Program-made: the position numbers and the translations under genes
Shown: in pieces, positions 52,590 to 61,618 of the stretch
Layout of the letters: every line of letters begins with the position of its first letter
Numbering within the stretch: position 1 is the stretch's first letter
Source of the DNA: Stieleria tagensis
GTDB lineage: Bacteria; Planctomycetota; Planctomycetia; Pirellulales; Pirellulaceae
Direction of reading: 5' to 3'
Assembly (NCBI RefSeq): GCF_024129865.1
Contig: NZ_JAMYFE010000058.1
Location: forward strand, 1 to 64,000
Length of the DNA: 64,000 nucleotides
The notes under the pieces: generated by a model
Database searches by the model: none
Seen by the model: only the letters and a program-made list of their open reading frames with translations
Told to the model about the DNA's origin: nothing

Positions 52590-53948
52590 ATGACGGCTTC
52601 CCCTGACGATTCCGCCGAATCAACCGATGGCCCAGCGGCCGTTGGTTTTGAGCACGCCGCAGCCAAAGTCCGATCCTTTCCGACGACGCCCGGCGTGTAC
52701 TTGATGAAGGACGAAGCCGGTCGCGTGATCTATGTCGGCAAAGCGAAGAATCTGCGCAGCCGCGCCGGCAGTTACTTTTTAAAAGCTGCTGCCGAGGACG
52801 CCCGCACCGCGACCTGGATTCAGGAGATCGCAGACATTGATTTCATGGACTGTGAAAGCGAAGTCGATGCGCTGCTGATGGAGGCTCGGCTGGTCAAGGA
52901 CATCCAGCCCAAACACAACAAAGATCTGAAAGACGACAAATCGTTTCCCTATCTGATGATCACCACCCGCGAGGAATTCCCACGCGTCGAGGTCACACGG
53001 GAACCGAAATCCAAAGGCGTCAAACTGTACGGCCCGTTCCCCAGCGCCGGGGCGCTGCGGGGCGCTATTCAAGTCCTGCAGCGAATTTTTAAATTCCGTA
53101 CCTGTTCGCTGGACATCACCGAGTCGGACGAAAAATGGAAATGGTTCCGCCCCTGTCTGTTGGCCAGTATCAACCAGTGCACGGCGCCCTGTAATTTTCG
53201 CATTGGCAAAGACGAATATCGCCGCGACATCAAGCGTTTGCAAACGTTTCTCGAAGGCGGAAAAAGAAAACTGCTGCGAGAGATGAATGACGAGATGCTG
53301 GCCGCCAGCAAAGAACTGGATTTTGAGCGAGCAGCAGTGCTGCGCGATGAAATCCAAATGCTGGAGCGATTGGAAGAACGCGGTGAGCTGGAGACGCATG
53401 CCCAACCAGAAGTGTTTTACATCGACCCCCAAAAGGGACTCACGGGGCTGCGCAAAGTGCTGGGATTGGCCGAGACACCGCGCGTGATCGAAGGCGTGGA
53501 CATCGCGCATTTGGGCGGTGGCCAGACCGTCGCCAGTCTGGTCCAGTTCATTGATGGGCTGCCATTCAAGCCGGGTTACCGACGATTCAAAATTCAAGAT
53601 GTCGACGGCATCGACGATTTCCGCAGCATCTACGAAGCCGTCTCGCGGCGGTTCCGGCGACTGAGTGACCAGCAGGAATCGTTTCCGGATCTGCTACTGA
53701 TCGACGGCGGCAAAGGGCAACTTAATTCGGCCATGGCCGCGTTCCGCGATCAAGACATCACTCCGCCGACCGTGATCTCGTTGGCCAAACGCGATGAAGA
53801 AATTTTTCGCCCCGGTGACAGCGAACCATTGCGGTTAAGCAAGAGTTCGTATGCACTGCGATTGTTGCAATACGTCCGAGACGAATCACACCGATTTGCA
53901 CAGCACTATCACCACATCCTGCGCAACAAATCAACTTTCGATCGCTAA
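52590..53948 (+). CDS. uvrC: UvrC-type excinuclease subunit lacking the C-terminal HhH domain
   Basis: 452 residues against about 600 for typical UvrC. GIY-YIG domain: TTPGVYLMKDEAGRVIYVGK and NLRSRAGSYF, with Glu in LLMEARLVKD. The UVR motif is LAASKELDFERAAVLRDEIQ. The RNase H-like endonuclease domain has VIEGVDIAHLGGGQTVASLV and LLLIDGGKGQLNSAM, ending with RDESHRFAQHYHH, after which ordinary UvrC continues with tandem HhH motifs that are missing here. Both nuclease centres appear intact, so incision is possible with altered DNA binding. It follows rpoN by 7 bp. The stop lies 27 bp before a REP array. Confidence 0.9.
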   Translation: MTASPDDSAESTDGPAAVGFEHAAAKVRSFPTTPGVYLMKDEAGRVIYVGKAKNLRSRAGSYFLKAAAEDARTATWIQEIADIDFMDCESEVDALLMEARLVKDIQPKHNKDLKDDKSFPYLMITTREEFPRVEVTREPKSKGVKLYGPFPSAGALRGAIQVLQRIFKFRTCSLDITESDEKWKWFRPCLLASINQCTAPCNFRIGKDEYRRDIKRLQTFLEGGKRKLLREMNDEMLAASKELDFERAAVLRDEIQMLERLEERGELETHAQPEVFYIDPQKGLTGLRKVLGLAETPRVIEGVDIAHLGGGQTVASLVQFIDGLPFKPGYRRFKIQDVDGIDDFRSIYEAVSRRFRRLSDQQESFPDLLLIDGGKGQLNSAMAAFRDQDITPPTVISLAKRDEEIFRPGDSEPLRLSKSSYALRLLQYVRDESHRFAQHYHHILRNKSTFDR

Positions 53949-53975
53949 CGTTCGAAACAATCGCCGCCCCAACCC

Positions 53976-54440
53976 CGTAGCTGGACCGGCCACGGTTCAG
54001 ACTCCCCTTGTGCCCCAGGCTGTCTGCTAAAATTTCCCCAACACCGTAGCTGGACCGGCCACGGTTCAGACTCCCCCAGCATCCCAGGCCGGTCTGAACC
54101 CTGGCGGGATCAGCTACGAAGAATCCAGGCCAACCCCGTAGCTGGACCGGCCACGGTTCAGATTTCCCTTGCATCCCAGGCTGTCTGCTAAAATTTCTCC
54201 AACACCGTAGCTGGACCGGCCACGGTTCAGACTCCCCCAGCATCCCAGGCCGGTCTGAACCCTGGCGGGATCAGCTACGAAGAATCCAGGCCAACCCCGT
54301 AGCTGGACCGGCCACGGTTCAGACTCCCCCAGCATCCCAGGCTGTCTGCTAAAATTTCCCCAACCCCCGTAGCTGGGCCGGCCACGGTTCAGACTTCCCC
54401 AGCATCCCAGGCCGACTGAACCCTGGCGGGATCAGCTACG
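53976..54440. repeat. REP array 3 (alternating 69- and 92-bp units) upstream of the RAYT gene
   Basis: GTAG-hairpin units start at 53976, 54045, 54137, 54206, 54298 and 54368, with spacings 69, 92, 69, 92 and 70 bp. Long units carry both inverted REPs. Short units keep only the first REP, followed by AGGCTGTCTGCTAAAATTTC. The array ends at 54440, 4 bp before the RAYT ATG, so the RAYT 5' leader is REP sequence. It fills the 496-bp gap 53949-54444. Confidence 0.9.
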
Positions 54441-54444
54441 AATC

Positions 54445-54978
54445 ATGAGAGGCATTTCGCCCATGACCAAGCACGACTACTTGCGACGTCTGGAACCGGA
54501 GCATTATTGCGGTGAGGCGTGGGTCCACTGGTCACTGACAACGGAACATCGATCGACGGGATGGTTAACGCCCAAATTTCTCTATCGGTTTCGTGAAATC
54601 CTGACTCACACCTGCTTTCGCTATCGAGTTGCCTGCTTCATCTATTGCCTGATGCCCGACCACGCGCACCTACTCTGGCATGGGCTGTCGATCCGAACAA
54701 ATCAACTCATTGCGATGGAGTTCTTCCGTAAACGATCCAACGAGTCATTGCGTCGAATCGGATTCGAGTGGCAGCAGCAAGGGCACGATCGCGTACTGCG
54801 GGAAAAAGAACTCCAAGAAACGAATCTCGAAGGAATCGGTGAGTACATCGCACGCAACCCTGAACGGAAAAAACTCGTTCCCGTTGATCACTTCGCAGAC
54901 TACAAGTACACCGGATGTTTGCTACCGGGTTATCCCGAACTTCGGTTGTTTCAGCCCGATTCATGGACGCGAGTCTGA
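54445..54978 (+). CDS. REP-associated tyrosine transposase (RAYT), Y1/HUH family
   Basis: 177 residues from ATG 54445 (ATG 54463 also possible). The family pattern is clear: WVHWSLTTEHRS near the start, FIYCLMPDHAHLLWHG with the HUH pair His73/His75, a long helix MEFFRKRSNESLRRIGF, and the nucleophile region EGIGEYIARNPERKKLV with Tyr134. RAYTs are single-domain IS200/IS605-type nucleases that bind the GTAG foot and hairpin of REP elements and nick them. Here GTAG-hairpin arrays flank the gene on both sides (53976-54440, 55049-55213), the classic arrangement. No transposon ends are seen; the gene is presumably domesticated. Confidence 0.9.
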   Translation: MRGISPMTKHDYLRRLEPEHYCGEAWVHWSLTTEHRSTGWLTPKFLYRFREILTHTCFRYRVACFIYCLMPDHAHLLWHGLSIRTNQLIAMEFFRKRSNESLRRIGFEWQQQGHDRVLREKELQETNLEGIGEYIARNPERKKLVPVDHFADYKYTGCLLPGYPELRLFQPDSWTRV

Positions 54979-55048
54979 CGCGCGATGGCCTATCTCAAGC
55001 GGACCGAGGTGTTCAATCAGCCCGGCGCGGATCCGCGCTCTCCAACAC

Positions 55049-55213
55049 CGTAGCTGGACCGGCCACGGTTCAGATTTCCACTGCATCCCAGGCCGGTCTG
55101 AACCCTGGCGGGATCAGCTACGAAGAATCCAGGCCAACCCCGTAGCTGGGCCGGCCACGGTTCAGATTTCCCAGGCACGCCGGCCGGTCTGAACCCTGGC
55201 GGGATCAGCTACG
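55049..55213. repeat. REP/BIME array 4 (two units) downstream of the RAYT gene
   Basis: Units at 55049 and 55141 (92-bp period), each with two inverted GTAG hairpins, ending CAGCTACG at 55213. It lies between the RAYT stop and the convergent DUF1552 gene. Confidence 0.9.
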
Positions 55214-55244
55214 ATTCTGACTGCGGAACTGCATCCGCTTGACG

Positions 55245-56591
55245 CTATAGGGTGACGGGATCGAACAGGTCGTCGATTCGGCCAGTGCTATCGGCAAACG
55301 TCTCGAGTGGGACACCGGCTTTATTCAGCAAGGTCAGATGCAGGTTCGACAACGGCATCGGTTTGTCGTATCGGATGTGTCGTCCACCTTGCAGGCCCGC
55401 CGCGCCACCGCCGGCGACTAGAATCGGCAGGTTGGTGTGATCGTGAGCATCCGGATTGCCCATTCCACTGCCGTACAAAAACAGTGATCGATCCAACATG
55501 GTCGAGTCACCTTCGGGGATTTTTGAAAGCGATTCCAGAAATTCGGCAAACAGCGACACATGAAACTGGTTGATTTTGGCGACCTTGGCCAGTTTTTCAG
55601 GATTGTTTCCGTGGTGCGTGGTGGGGTGGTGCGGGTCGGCAACACCGATTTCCGGATACGCTCGATTGCTGGCTTCACGAGCCAACTGAAACGTCGACAC
55701 ACGCGTGATATCGCCACGAAATGCCAACGTCTGTAATTCGAACATCAATCGTGCGTGTTCGGCGTACTCTGCCGGCACGCCCACCGGTCGATCCAGATCC
55801 GGCAATGGGTTGTCCTTGGCGGACGATTCGGCACTCACGATCCGGCGCTCCACCTCACGAATACTGGTCAGGTAATCATCGACAACGTTGCGGTCGTTCG
55901 CGCCCAAGCGGTTTTGCAGTCGCTTCATTTCCACGGCGATCGAATCGAGCAGGCTGGCCCGCTTGCGCAGCGCGGCCCGTCGTTGTTGGACGTTGCCGCC
56001 GTCACCAAACAACATTTCGAACACCAACCGCGGATGTGATTCCGACGGCAGCGGAGTGGTCGGCGAAGACCACGACAGGTTGTTTTGATAGACACAGGCG
56101 TAACCATTGTCACACTGACCGACGGTGTTGGCCGAATCCATCGCCAACTCCAGCGATGCCAGTGGAGATTTTGATCCCAATTGGCGCGCAGCGACTTGGT
56201 CAACGGTCGTTCCCAAGAAATAGTCGGTGCTCTCGGTCAATTTTGCACGTGCGGCACTCAGGAAGGCCGAGTTGCTGGTCGCGTGCGATCCTGGATAGGC
56301 GTTTTGCAAATCCATACCTGTCATCACGGTCAATTGATCTTTGACCGGTTCCAACGATTGCAGGCTGGACGGCAATTCACCCAGTGCGCCACTGTCGCCT
56401 TGCGGTGTCCATTCGGCGGGATTGAAACCCATCGGAATGTAGACGTAACCGATCCGTTGAATCGGCGTCGGCGTTGGGAGAGCCCCCGCGCTGGCGCCGG
56501 GGATCATCGCATCGAGTAACGGCATTGAGATGGCCACACCGCTGCCGCGCAGCAGCGTCCGACGGGAGAGCGTTTTTGAGCTAAGACTCAT
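55245..56591 (-). CDS. DUF1552 family protein, Tat-exported (second copy)
   Basis: 448 residues. Twin-arginine signal LSRRTLLRGSGVAISMPLLD. Family signatures: YVYIPMGFNPAEWTPQG, ASLELAMDSANTVGQCDNGY, DDYLTSIREVERRIV, MFELQTLAFRGDITRVSTFQ, the His-rich DPHHPTTHHGNN, and NLPILVAGGGAAGLQGGRHI. It matches the gene at 10586 in plan but differs strongly in sequence, so this is not a recent duplicate. Its start overlaps the stop of the DUF1592 gene by 4 bp on the minus strand, so the two are coupled. Confidence 0.9.
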   Translation of the reverse strand: MSLSSKTLSRRTLLRGSGVAISMPLLDAMIPGASAGALPTPTPIQRIGYVYIPMGFNPAEWTPQGDSGALGELPSSLQSLEPVKDQLTVMTGMDLQNAYPGSHATSNSAFLSAARAKLTESTDYFLGTTVDQVAARQLGSKSPLASLELAMDSANTVGQCDNGYACVYQNNLSWSSPTTPLPSESHPRLVFEMLFGDGGNVQQRRAALRKRASLLDSIAVEMKRLQNRLGANDRNVVDDYLTSIREVERRIVSAESSAKDNPLPDLDRPVGVPAEYAEHARLMFELQTLAFRGDITRVSTFQLAREASNRAYPEIGVADPHHPTTHHGNNPEKLAKVAKINQFHVSLFAEFLESLSKIPEGDSTMLDRSLFLYGSGMGNPDAHDHTNLPILVAGGGAAGLQGGRHIRYDKPMPLSNLHLTLLNKAGVPLETFADSTGRIDDLFDPVTL

Positions 56592-59053
56592 CGACTTGTT
56601 CGCATCAGGAAAGGTGGACTGTGAGTGATTCCAGACACCAGGTCTGAAAAACGATAATGATCTTGTGCCGCAGCGGTGACGATTTGTCGGACGGCGGGAC
56701 CGTCGTCATGGGTGACCGGACGACCGACCGCATAGGTCACTAATTTTTCCGTCAGTGCGGTGACGAATAATGCAGGACGTTTCAGTATACCCTGCTCCAA
56801 CTCCTGCACGCCAACCACTTCTTGCCCGTCCGGTAGACGCCCGCTCGCGTCGACAGGCTCACCCTCCACCGTCATTCGCCAACGACCGACCGCGTCATAG
56901 CGATCCAGGGCAAAACCGACCGGATCGATTAAATCATGACAACTGGCACAGGCGGCATCGGACCGGTGCTGCGCCAATGCATCGCGGAAGGACAATGGTT
57001 GGGCGGATGATTTCTCTTTGATCGTCGGCACGTTTGGTGGCGGTGGCGGTGGCGGTGTGCCCAGCACATTTTCCAACACCCAGGCACCGCGAATCGTCGG
57101 CGACGTTCGTGTTGCGTAGGACGTGGCCATCAGCACACTGCCCTGGCGCAGTAGTCCACCGCGATGCCACTGCGGACGCAATTCGACCTGACGAAAGTGG
57201 CTGCCGACGACACCTGGGATGTCGTAATGCATGGCCAAGCGATCATTTAGAAACGCATGCTTACTGTCGATCAATTCCATCACGCTGGCGTCGCGGGCGA
57301 TCACATCGGCAAACAGCAATTTGGTTTCTTGCGCGAACGCTTCTCGCAAGTTGTTGTCGAAACTGGGGAACTTACGAAGATCCGGTGTGATCGACGGCAG
57401 ATTTCGTAGGTACAACCATTGATCGGCAAAGTTGTCGACAAGTGATTGGCTGCGCGGATCAGCCAACATCCGCCGCGTCTGGGCGTCCAACACCTGCGGA
57501 TCAGTCAGCTGTCCAGATTCGGCCAGCGACAACAGTTCTTCGTCCGGCAGACTGCTCCACAGAAAAAACGATAACCGGCCGGCCAATTCTACCGGATGGA
57601 TCGGATAGGCCACGCCAGGTGGCAGATCGGCAGGCTGCTCGATCGCGCGGAACAGAAAATTCGGGTTGACCAAAATGCTGGTCAATCCGGCTTCGACACC
57701 CGCCTCAAACCTCGCTTGCAACGTTCGCGCTTGTTGGTCCGGCATCAACTGCGAATACGATTGTTGAAAGAACTGCATCGGCACGGCAAGATCCGCCGGC
57801 TCGATCGGACGCCGATAGGCCTTGCGTAAAAGATTCGAAAACACCTGCTCCGCAGCTTCGTTGGCCGTCATGTTCGTATTCGGCCGCGCCACAAACACGG
57901 CGCGTCGACTTGCCGAATGTTCATCGTCGGCGGCACCCGGGCGGCGATCGTCGGGTGCGTCCTGGCTGTGAAACGGACCGACAATGGAGACTTCGTGAAC
58001 CGCTGGCGTTTGCCGTGGATGACGGTGGCGGTTGTAACTGGCATCAAAAGGTTCGCGTTTGATTTCCAAAAGCGACGTCGATTTTTCTGGAAACGTCACA
58101 CCGATCTGATGTGATCCGGCGGTCAATGTCACTCGCACGTTGAAATCGGCGTCATAAGTCGAGTGACCTTTGTTGCCGCGAATCGGTTTCAATTCAAAAC
58201 GATGCTCACGCTGACGATCGACCAAGACGTCTAATTCGTGTGGCTCATTCATCCCTTCGATTCGTTCATCACGATCACGTGTCAAGCGAACTTGGATTTC
58301 GTACACCCCGTCGCGGGGAAAGTGATGCTGAACCAAAGTGCCACCACGGGTGCCCAGCGGCAGACCGGTGACATGACGCTCCTGACTTTGATCGGGTGGA
58401 ACACGAATAGTGATCCCGCCAGGGGCCGACACAGAACTGCCAATTGCTGCACGGCTGATCTGCGTGGCGGCTGTCAAATAGCGGTCGATCAACAAGGGTG
58501 AAAGCTCACCGACGGTGATGTTGTCGAAACCGTCGCTCGATGAATCCGGCGGCAAGATTTCGCTGACATCCAACTCGACCGACAGCAGGTCGCGAATCGA
58601 ATGCTTGTACTCCGTCCGCGTCAGTCGACGCAGCGGTTCGGTGACCCCCGCATAAGGATGCTCCGACGCACGGCGTTGCAAAATCCTCGCCATCGCATGC
58701 TCGACCGCCGCGTACTCGGATTCATCTGGCTGGCCATAGTCCGGCGGTGGCATTTGCCGACTGCCGATCCGCAGCAAAACTTTCTCCCAGGCTGCCACAT
58801 CGATCTCGGCTGATTCACTGTCTTCGCCACTGCCCCCCAAGCCAAAATCACTCAGCTCAAAACCTCGCTCGGCATCCGCCCCGGTGTGACAATCCAAACA
58901 ATGTTCGACAACAAATTGGGCGGTCAATGCCGAGTCGACTGAGTCATCGGGAGTCTGCGCTTGCAGCGGACGACGGTGGACGACAGCCAGACAAACCGCT
59001 AAGACGAACGCAATCCGCAATGATTGCTGGAGGGGCGATTGCTGGAGACGCAT
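56588..59053 (-). CDS. DUF1592-type planctomycete cytochrome protein (second copy)
   Basis: 821 residues, longer than the copy at 8488 (671) because of a beta-rich insert at about 215-380 (TRGGTLVQHHFPRDGVYEIQ, SHQIGVTFPEKSTSLLEI) that may be a carbohydrate-binding module. The signal is at 10-32. PSCyt1 heme site CLDCHTGADAERGFEL; DUF1587 with LRRLTRTEYKHSIRDLLSVE; DUF1595 with LLRKAYRRPIEPADL; DUF1592 with LSFFLWSSLPDEELL; DUF1588 with CASCHDLIDPVGFALDRYD; final DUF1585. It couples to the DUF1552 gene through a 4-bp overlap (ATGA). Confidence 0.9.
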   Translation of the reverse strand: MRLQQSPLQQSLRIAFVLAVCLAVVHRRPLQAQTPDDSVDSALTAQFVVEHCLDCHTGADAERGFELSDFGLGGSGEDSESAEIDVAAWEKVLLRIGSRQMPPPDYGQPDESEYAAVEHAMARILQRRASEHPYAGVTEPLRRLTRTEYKHSIRDLLSVELDVSEILPPDSSSDGFDNITVGELSPLLIDRYLTAATQISRAAIGSSVSAPGGITIRVPPDQSQERHVTGLPLGTRGGTLVQHHFPRDGVYEIQVRLTRDRDERIEGMNEPHELDVLVDRQREHRFELKPIRGNKGHSTYDADFNVRVTLTAGSHQIGVTFPEKSTSLLEIKREPFDASYNRHRHPRQTPAVHEVSIVGPFHSQDAPDDRRPGAADDEHSASRRAVFVARPNTNMTANEAAEQVFSNLLRKAYRRPIEPADLAVPMQFFQQSYSQLMPDQQARTLQARFEAGVEAGLTSILVNPNFLFRAIEQPADLPPGVAYPIHPVELAGRLSFFLWSSLPDEELLSLAESGQLTDPQVLDAQTRRMLADPRSQSLVDNFADQWLYLRNLPSITPDLRKFPSFDNNLREAFAQETKLLFADVIARDASVMELIDSKHAFLNDRLAMHYDIPGVVGSHFRQVELRPQWHRGGLLRQGSVLMATSYATRTSPTIRGAWVLENVLGTPPPPPPPNVPTIKEKSSAQPLSFRDALAQHRSDAACASCHDLIDPVGFALDRYDAVGRWRMTVEGEPVDASGRLPDGQEVVGVQELEQGILKRPALFVTALTEKLVTYAVGRPVTHDDGPAVRQIVTAAAQDHYRFSDLVSGITHSPPFLMRTSR

Positions 59054-59108
59054 AGACGGATAATGGGACGCGAGCGGGAATGGGGAGGGAGGATTTGACT
59101 TTCTGTGT

Positions 59109-59163
59109 CGTAGCTGGGCCCGCCAGGGTTCAGTCGGTCTAAGCCCTGGCGGGCTCAGCTACG
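59109..59163. repeat. diverged REP/BIME, single compact copy
   Basis: GTAGCTGGGCCCGCCAGG...GGCTCAGCTACG, two inverted GTAG hairpins with a shorter spacer than in the arrays. It lies upstream of both the minus-strand DUF1592 gene and the plus-strand acyl-adenylating enzyme. Confidence 0.75.
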
Positions 59164-59285
59164 GGAACTGAACCATTTAATGATACACGATCCTGCCGTT
59201 GCGAGTCTACAAAGTGGCATTCTGGGTCATTGACAAATGAATTGCCCCCATTCCACCCTCACGACCTGCCCCATTCACTGAATCC

Positions 59286-60761
59286 GTGCCAGTCGACGTC
59301 TATTGCCTAACCGATGCACTCCATGCCAACGCATTGCGCTGCGGAAATGATCGTGCATTGATTTGGATCTCTCCGGCAGACCCAAATCACGCCCGGTCGG
59401 TCACCTGGTCAGAACTGAATCGTTGGGTGGGTGCGCTGGCCCGTCGACTTGTCGAAACGACCTCGATTAGGTTTGCCGACGATGGCGAGACCGAACATCG
59501 ACGAATCAGTCACGCGGTTGAAAACCACTCTGACGATGTACTGATGGCACTTGCCTGCCAAGCAGCCGGCATCGTCGAATTCCCGATTGATGCATCCGGC
59601 GGCCAGCCCTATGTACAGGCCTGCCGCAACAGAGCCGACGCCGACTGGATCGATCAATCATCCAAGCACCAATTGGTTTGCCAGGCGTGGGAGCATCGTG
59701 ACTGCGGCGATGTATCGCTAGGCACACCGACAGCCATCGCCCCGCAGCGGGACGCATTGGTGCTGTGGACCAGCGGCACGACTGGCGAACCCAATGGCGT
59801 GGTGTTGTCACACGCCAGTTTGCTGTGCAACGCGCAAGCCAAGCTATCGGCGGTCCCGCAAACGCGCGAGGATCGACGTTTAACGGTGTTGTCGATCGCA
59901 CATGCCTATGCGCGAACCTGTGATTTGGGAACCTGGTTGTTGTCGGGCTGTGAATTGGCGATTGCGCGCGGTTACGAGGGTTGGACAGCGCTAGCCGAAA
60001 CGTATCAGCCGACTCACTGCAACAGTGTCCCTAGTTTAGCCAGTCGTATCTTGCACGACGGGCCGCTGCCCGACTCATTGCGGGTGCTTGGATGTGGTGG
60101 CGCGGCGCTCGCGGCAGCCGACTTTGAAGCCTGGCGGCAGCGCGATGTTGCTGTCGTGCAAGGTTACGGACTGACCGAATCAGGGCCGGTGATTTCCAGT
60201 CAAACGCCAGCGGATTGCATCGCGGGATTTGCCGGACGATTGGTCAGCGGCTGGGAGCATCGGATCGAACAGGATCGCCTGTGGGTCCGCGGCGCACATC
60301 AAATGAGCCGTTACTGGATGGATCCACATTCGACAAAGCAGCGAATTGATGCCCAAGACTGGTTGGACACGGGTGATCTGGTCCGCATTTGCGACGACTC
60401 GGGTCAGCTACAGATCTTGGGACGCAGCGATGACCGGCTGGTTCTAAGCAACGGTTACAAAGTGGATCCGATGTGCATCGAAAAACGGTTGCAATCGATC
60501 CTCGGGGTGCGCACAGCGGTGATCACGATCAATCCGGACGGGCGGTCGGTTGACGCTTGGTTTGAAATGCAGGATGCGGGCGCGTCACCCCCGTCGACCG
60601 GCGCGATCTTGTCGACACACCCCAGCTGGGAACAACCGCGACAACTGCGAACGTTCACGATCCCGCCCCAGGATCGTGAGAGCCTGTTTAATCGCAAGGG
60701 GTCGATCCGACGCCAGCCGATGCTGCGATTTCTGAGCCACATCGCTCAATCGCAGTCGTGA
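59286..60761 (+). CDS. AMP-dependent acyl-adenylating enzyme (acyl-CoA synthetase-like)
   Basis: 491 residues from GTG 59286. It has the adenylate-forming core: the P-loop-like VLWTSGTTGEPNGVVLSHAS, then LRVLGCGGAALAAADFEAW, GYGLTESGPVISSQTP and WLDTGDLVRICDDSGQLQIL, then GRSDDRLVLSNGYKVDPMCI (hinge and A8 core), and the late FNRKGSIRRQ lysine motif. It activates a carboxylic acid with ATP, then passes it to CoA or a carrier protein; the acid is not deducible. No carrier, ketosynthase or CoA-ligase partners surround it. The N-terminal part is somewhat short, consistent with smaller family members. Confidence 0.8.
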   Translation: MPVDVYCLTDALHANALRCGNDRALIWISPADPNHARSVTWSELNRWVGALARRLVETTSIRFADDGETEHRRISHAVENHSDDVLMALACQAAGIVEFPIDASGGQPYVQACRNRADADWIDQSSKHQLVCQAWEHRDCGDVSLGTPTAIAPQRDALVLWTSGTTGEPNGVVLSHASLLCNAQAKLSAVPQTREDRRLTVLSIAHAYARTCDLGTWLLSGCELAIARGYEGWTALAETYQPTHCNSVPSLASRILHDGPLPDSLRVLGCGGAALAAADFEAWRQRDVAVVQGYGLTESGPVISSQTPADCIAGFAGRLVSGWEHRIEQDRLWVRGAHQMSRYWMDPHSTKQRIDAQDWLDTGDLVRICDDSGQLQILGRSDDRLVLSNGYKVDPMCIEKRLQSILGVRTAVITINPDGRSVDAWFEMQDAGASPPSTGAILSTHPSWEQPRQLRTFTIPPQDRESLFNRKGSIRRQPMLRFLSHIAQSQS

Positions 60762-60882
60762 CAGGCGTTTCCGTTGTAGCGCCACGGGTTTCGTGATCGG
60801 GCATCACAGCGGTATCATACGAGTTGTGCGCTGGGAATCGGATGCGCCCCACGCAGAGTCTTCTCACCCGGATAACAACTAC

Positions 60883-61599
60883 ATGGCCGTCGACAACAAG
60901 ACACTCTTTCCCAGCGAACTTCTGAGACGTCTGCACTCGCTGCACCTGCAAAAGGCAGATCTGAAATCGCAATTGGATCGAGGTCCGCGGCAGGTCAAAG
61001 CCGGAGAGACGATTGTCGCCGAGTGCAAACAAGTATTGGAAAATGCGAAACAGGCGGTCAAAACCGCGACGGTGGCCTGTGACGAGAAACAGCTTCAACT
61101 GAAGTCTCGTGAAGACCACATTGAGCAACTCAAAGCCAAGCTCAATATGGCAGCCAGCAACAAAGAGTTCAACTTGCTGAAGGAACAGATTGCCGCGGAC
61201 GAACAGGCCAACAGCGTCCAGAGCGATGAAATCCTGGAAGGCTTGGAGCGGATCGACGAGCTTGGAGAAGCGATCCAACAAGCGCAGCAGGAATTGGAGC
61301 AAAAATCGAAAGAGCATGACGAGCGGGTGGAGAACATCGCCAACCGAATGGAAGTGGTTCGGGCGGACCTGGATTACGTGGTCAGTGAACTTGAGAAATC
61401 AGAAAAAGACGTGCCCGCGGCCGCGCGATCGGAGTACCGGCGATTGATCGAGGGCCGTGGTGACGAGGCACTGGCGCCGATCGAAGAAGATTCCTGTGGC
61501 GGATGCAACCAAACGTTGACCACACAAATGGTTGATCGTGTGCGTTTGGGTTTCCTGACTCACTGCCCGGCCTGTTCGGCATGGCTGTACCACACCTGA
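60883..61599 (+). CDS. coiled-coil protein with C-terminal zinc ribbon
   Basis: 238 residues from ATG 60883. It is almost wholly coiled coil from about 10 to 190 (LRRLHSLHLQKADLKSQLDR, KLNMAASNKEFNLLKEQIAA) and ends in a zinc ribbon CGGCN...CPACS (about 204-232). The arrangement matches the widespread 'C4-type zinc ribbon' family (CdsZ/DUF164 group), often annotated as nucleic acid-binding and encoded near translation or coaE genes. It lies 19 bp before coaE on the same strand. The exact function is not settled; no catalytic residues are seen. Confidence 0.85.
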   Translation: MAVDNKTLFPSELLRRLHSLHLQKADLKSQLDRGPRQVKAGETIVAECKQVLENAKQAVKTATVACDEKQLQLKSREDHIEQLKAKLNMAASNKEFNLLKEQIAADEQANSVQSDEILEGLERIDELGEAIQQAQQELEQKSKEHDERVENIANRMEVVRADLDYVVSELEKSEKDVPAAARSEYRRLIEGRGDEALAPIEEDSCGGCNQTLTTQMVDRVRLGFLTHCPACSAWLYHT

Positions 61600-61618
61600 A
61601 TCCAATGGGTCGCGGCCG

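Noticed and set aside
53758-54335. Minus-strand ORFs through the REP arrays (also 44350-44655, 29353-29652) with products such as LNRGRSSYGV repeats
   Set aside because: They are translations of the palindromic repeats, repeat the same peptide in every array, and have no start or domain of their own. They are likely to be mis-annotated as proteins.
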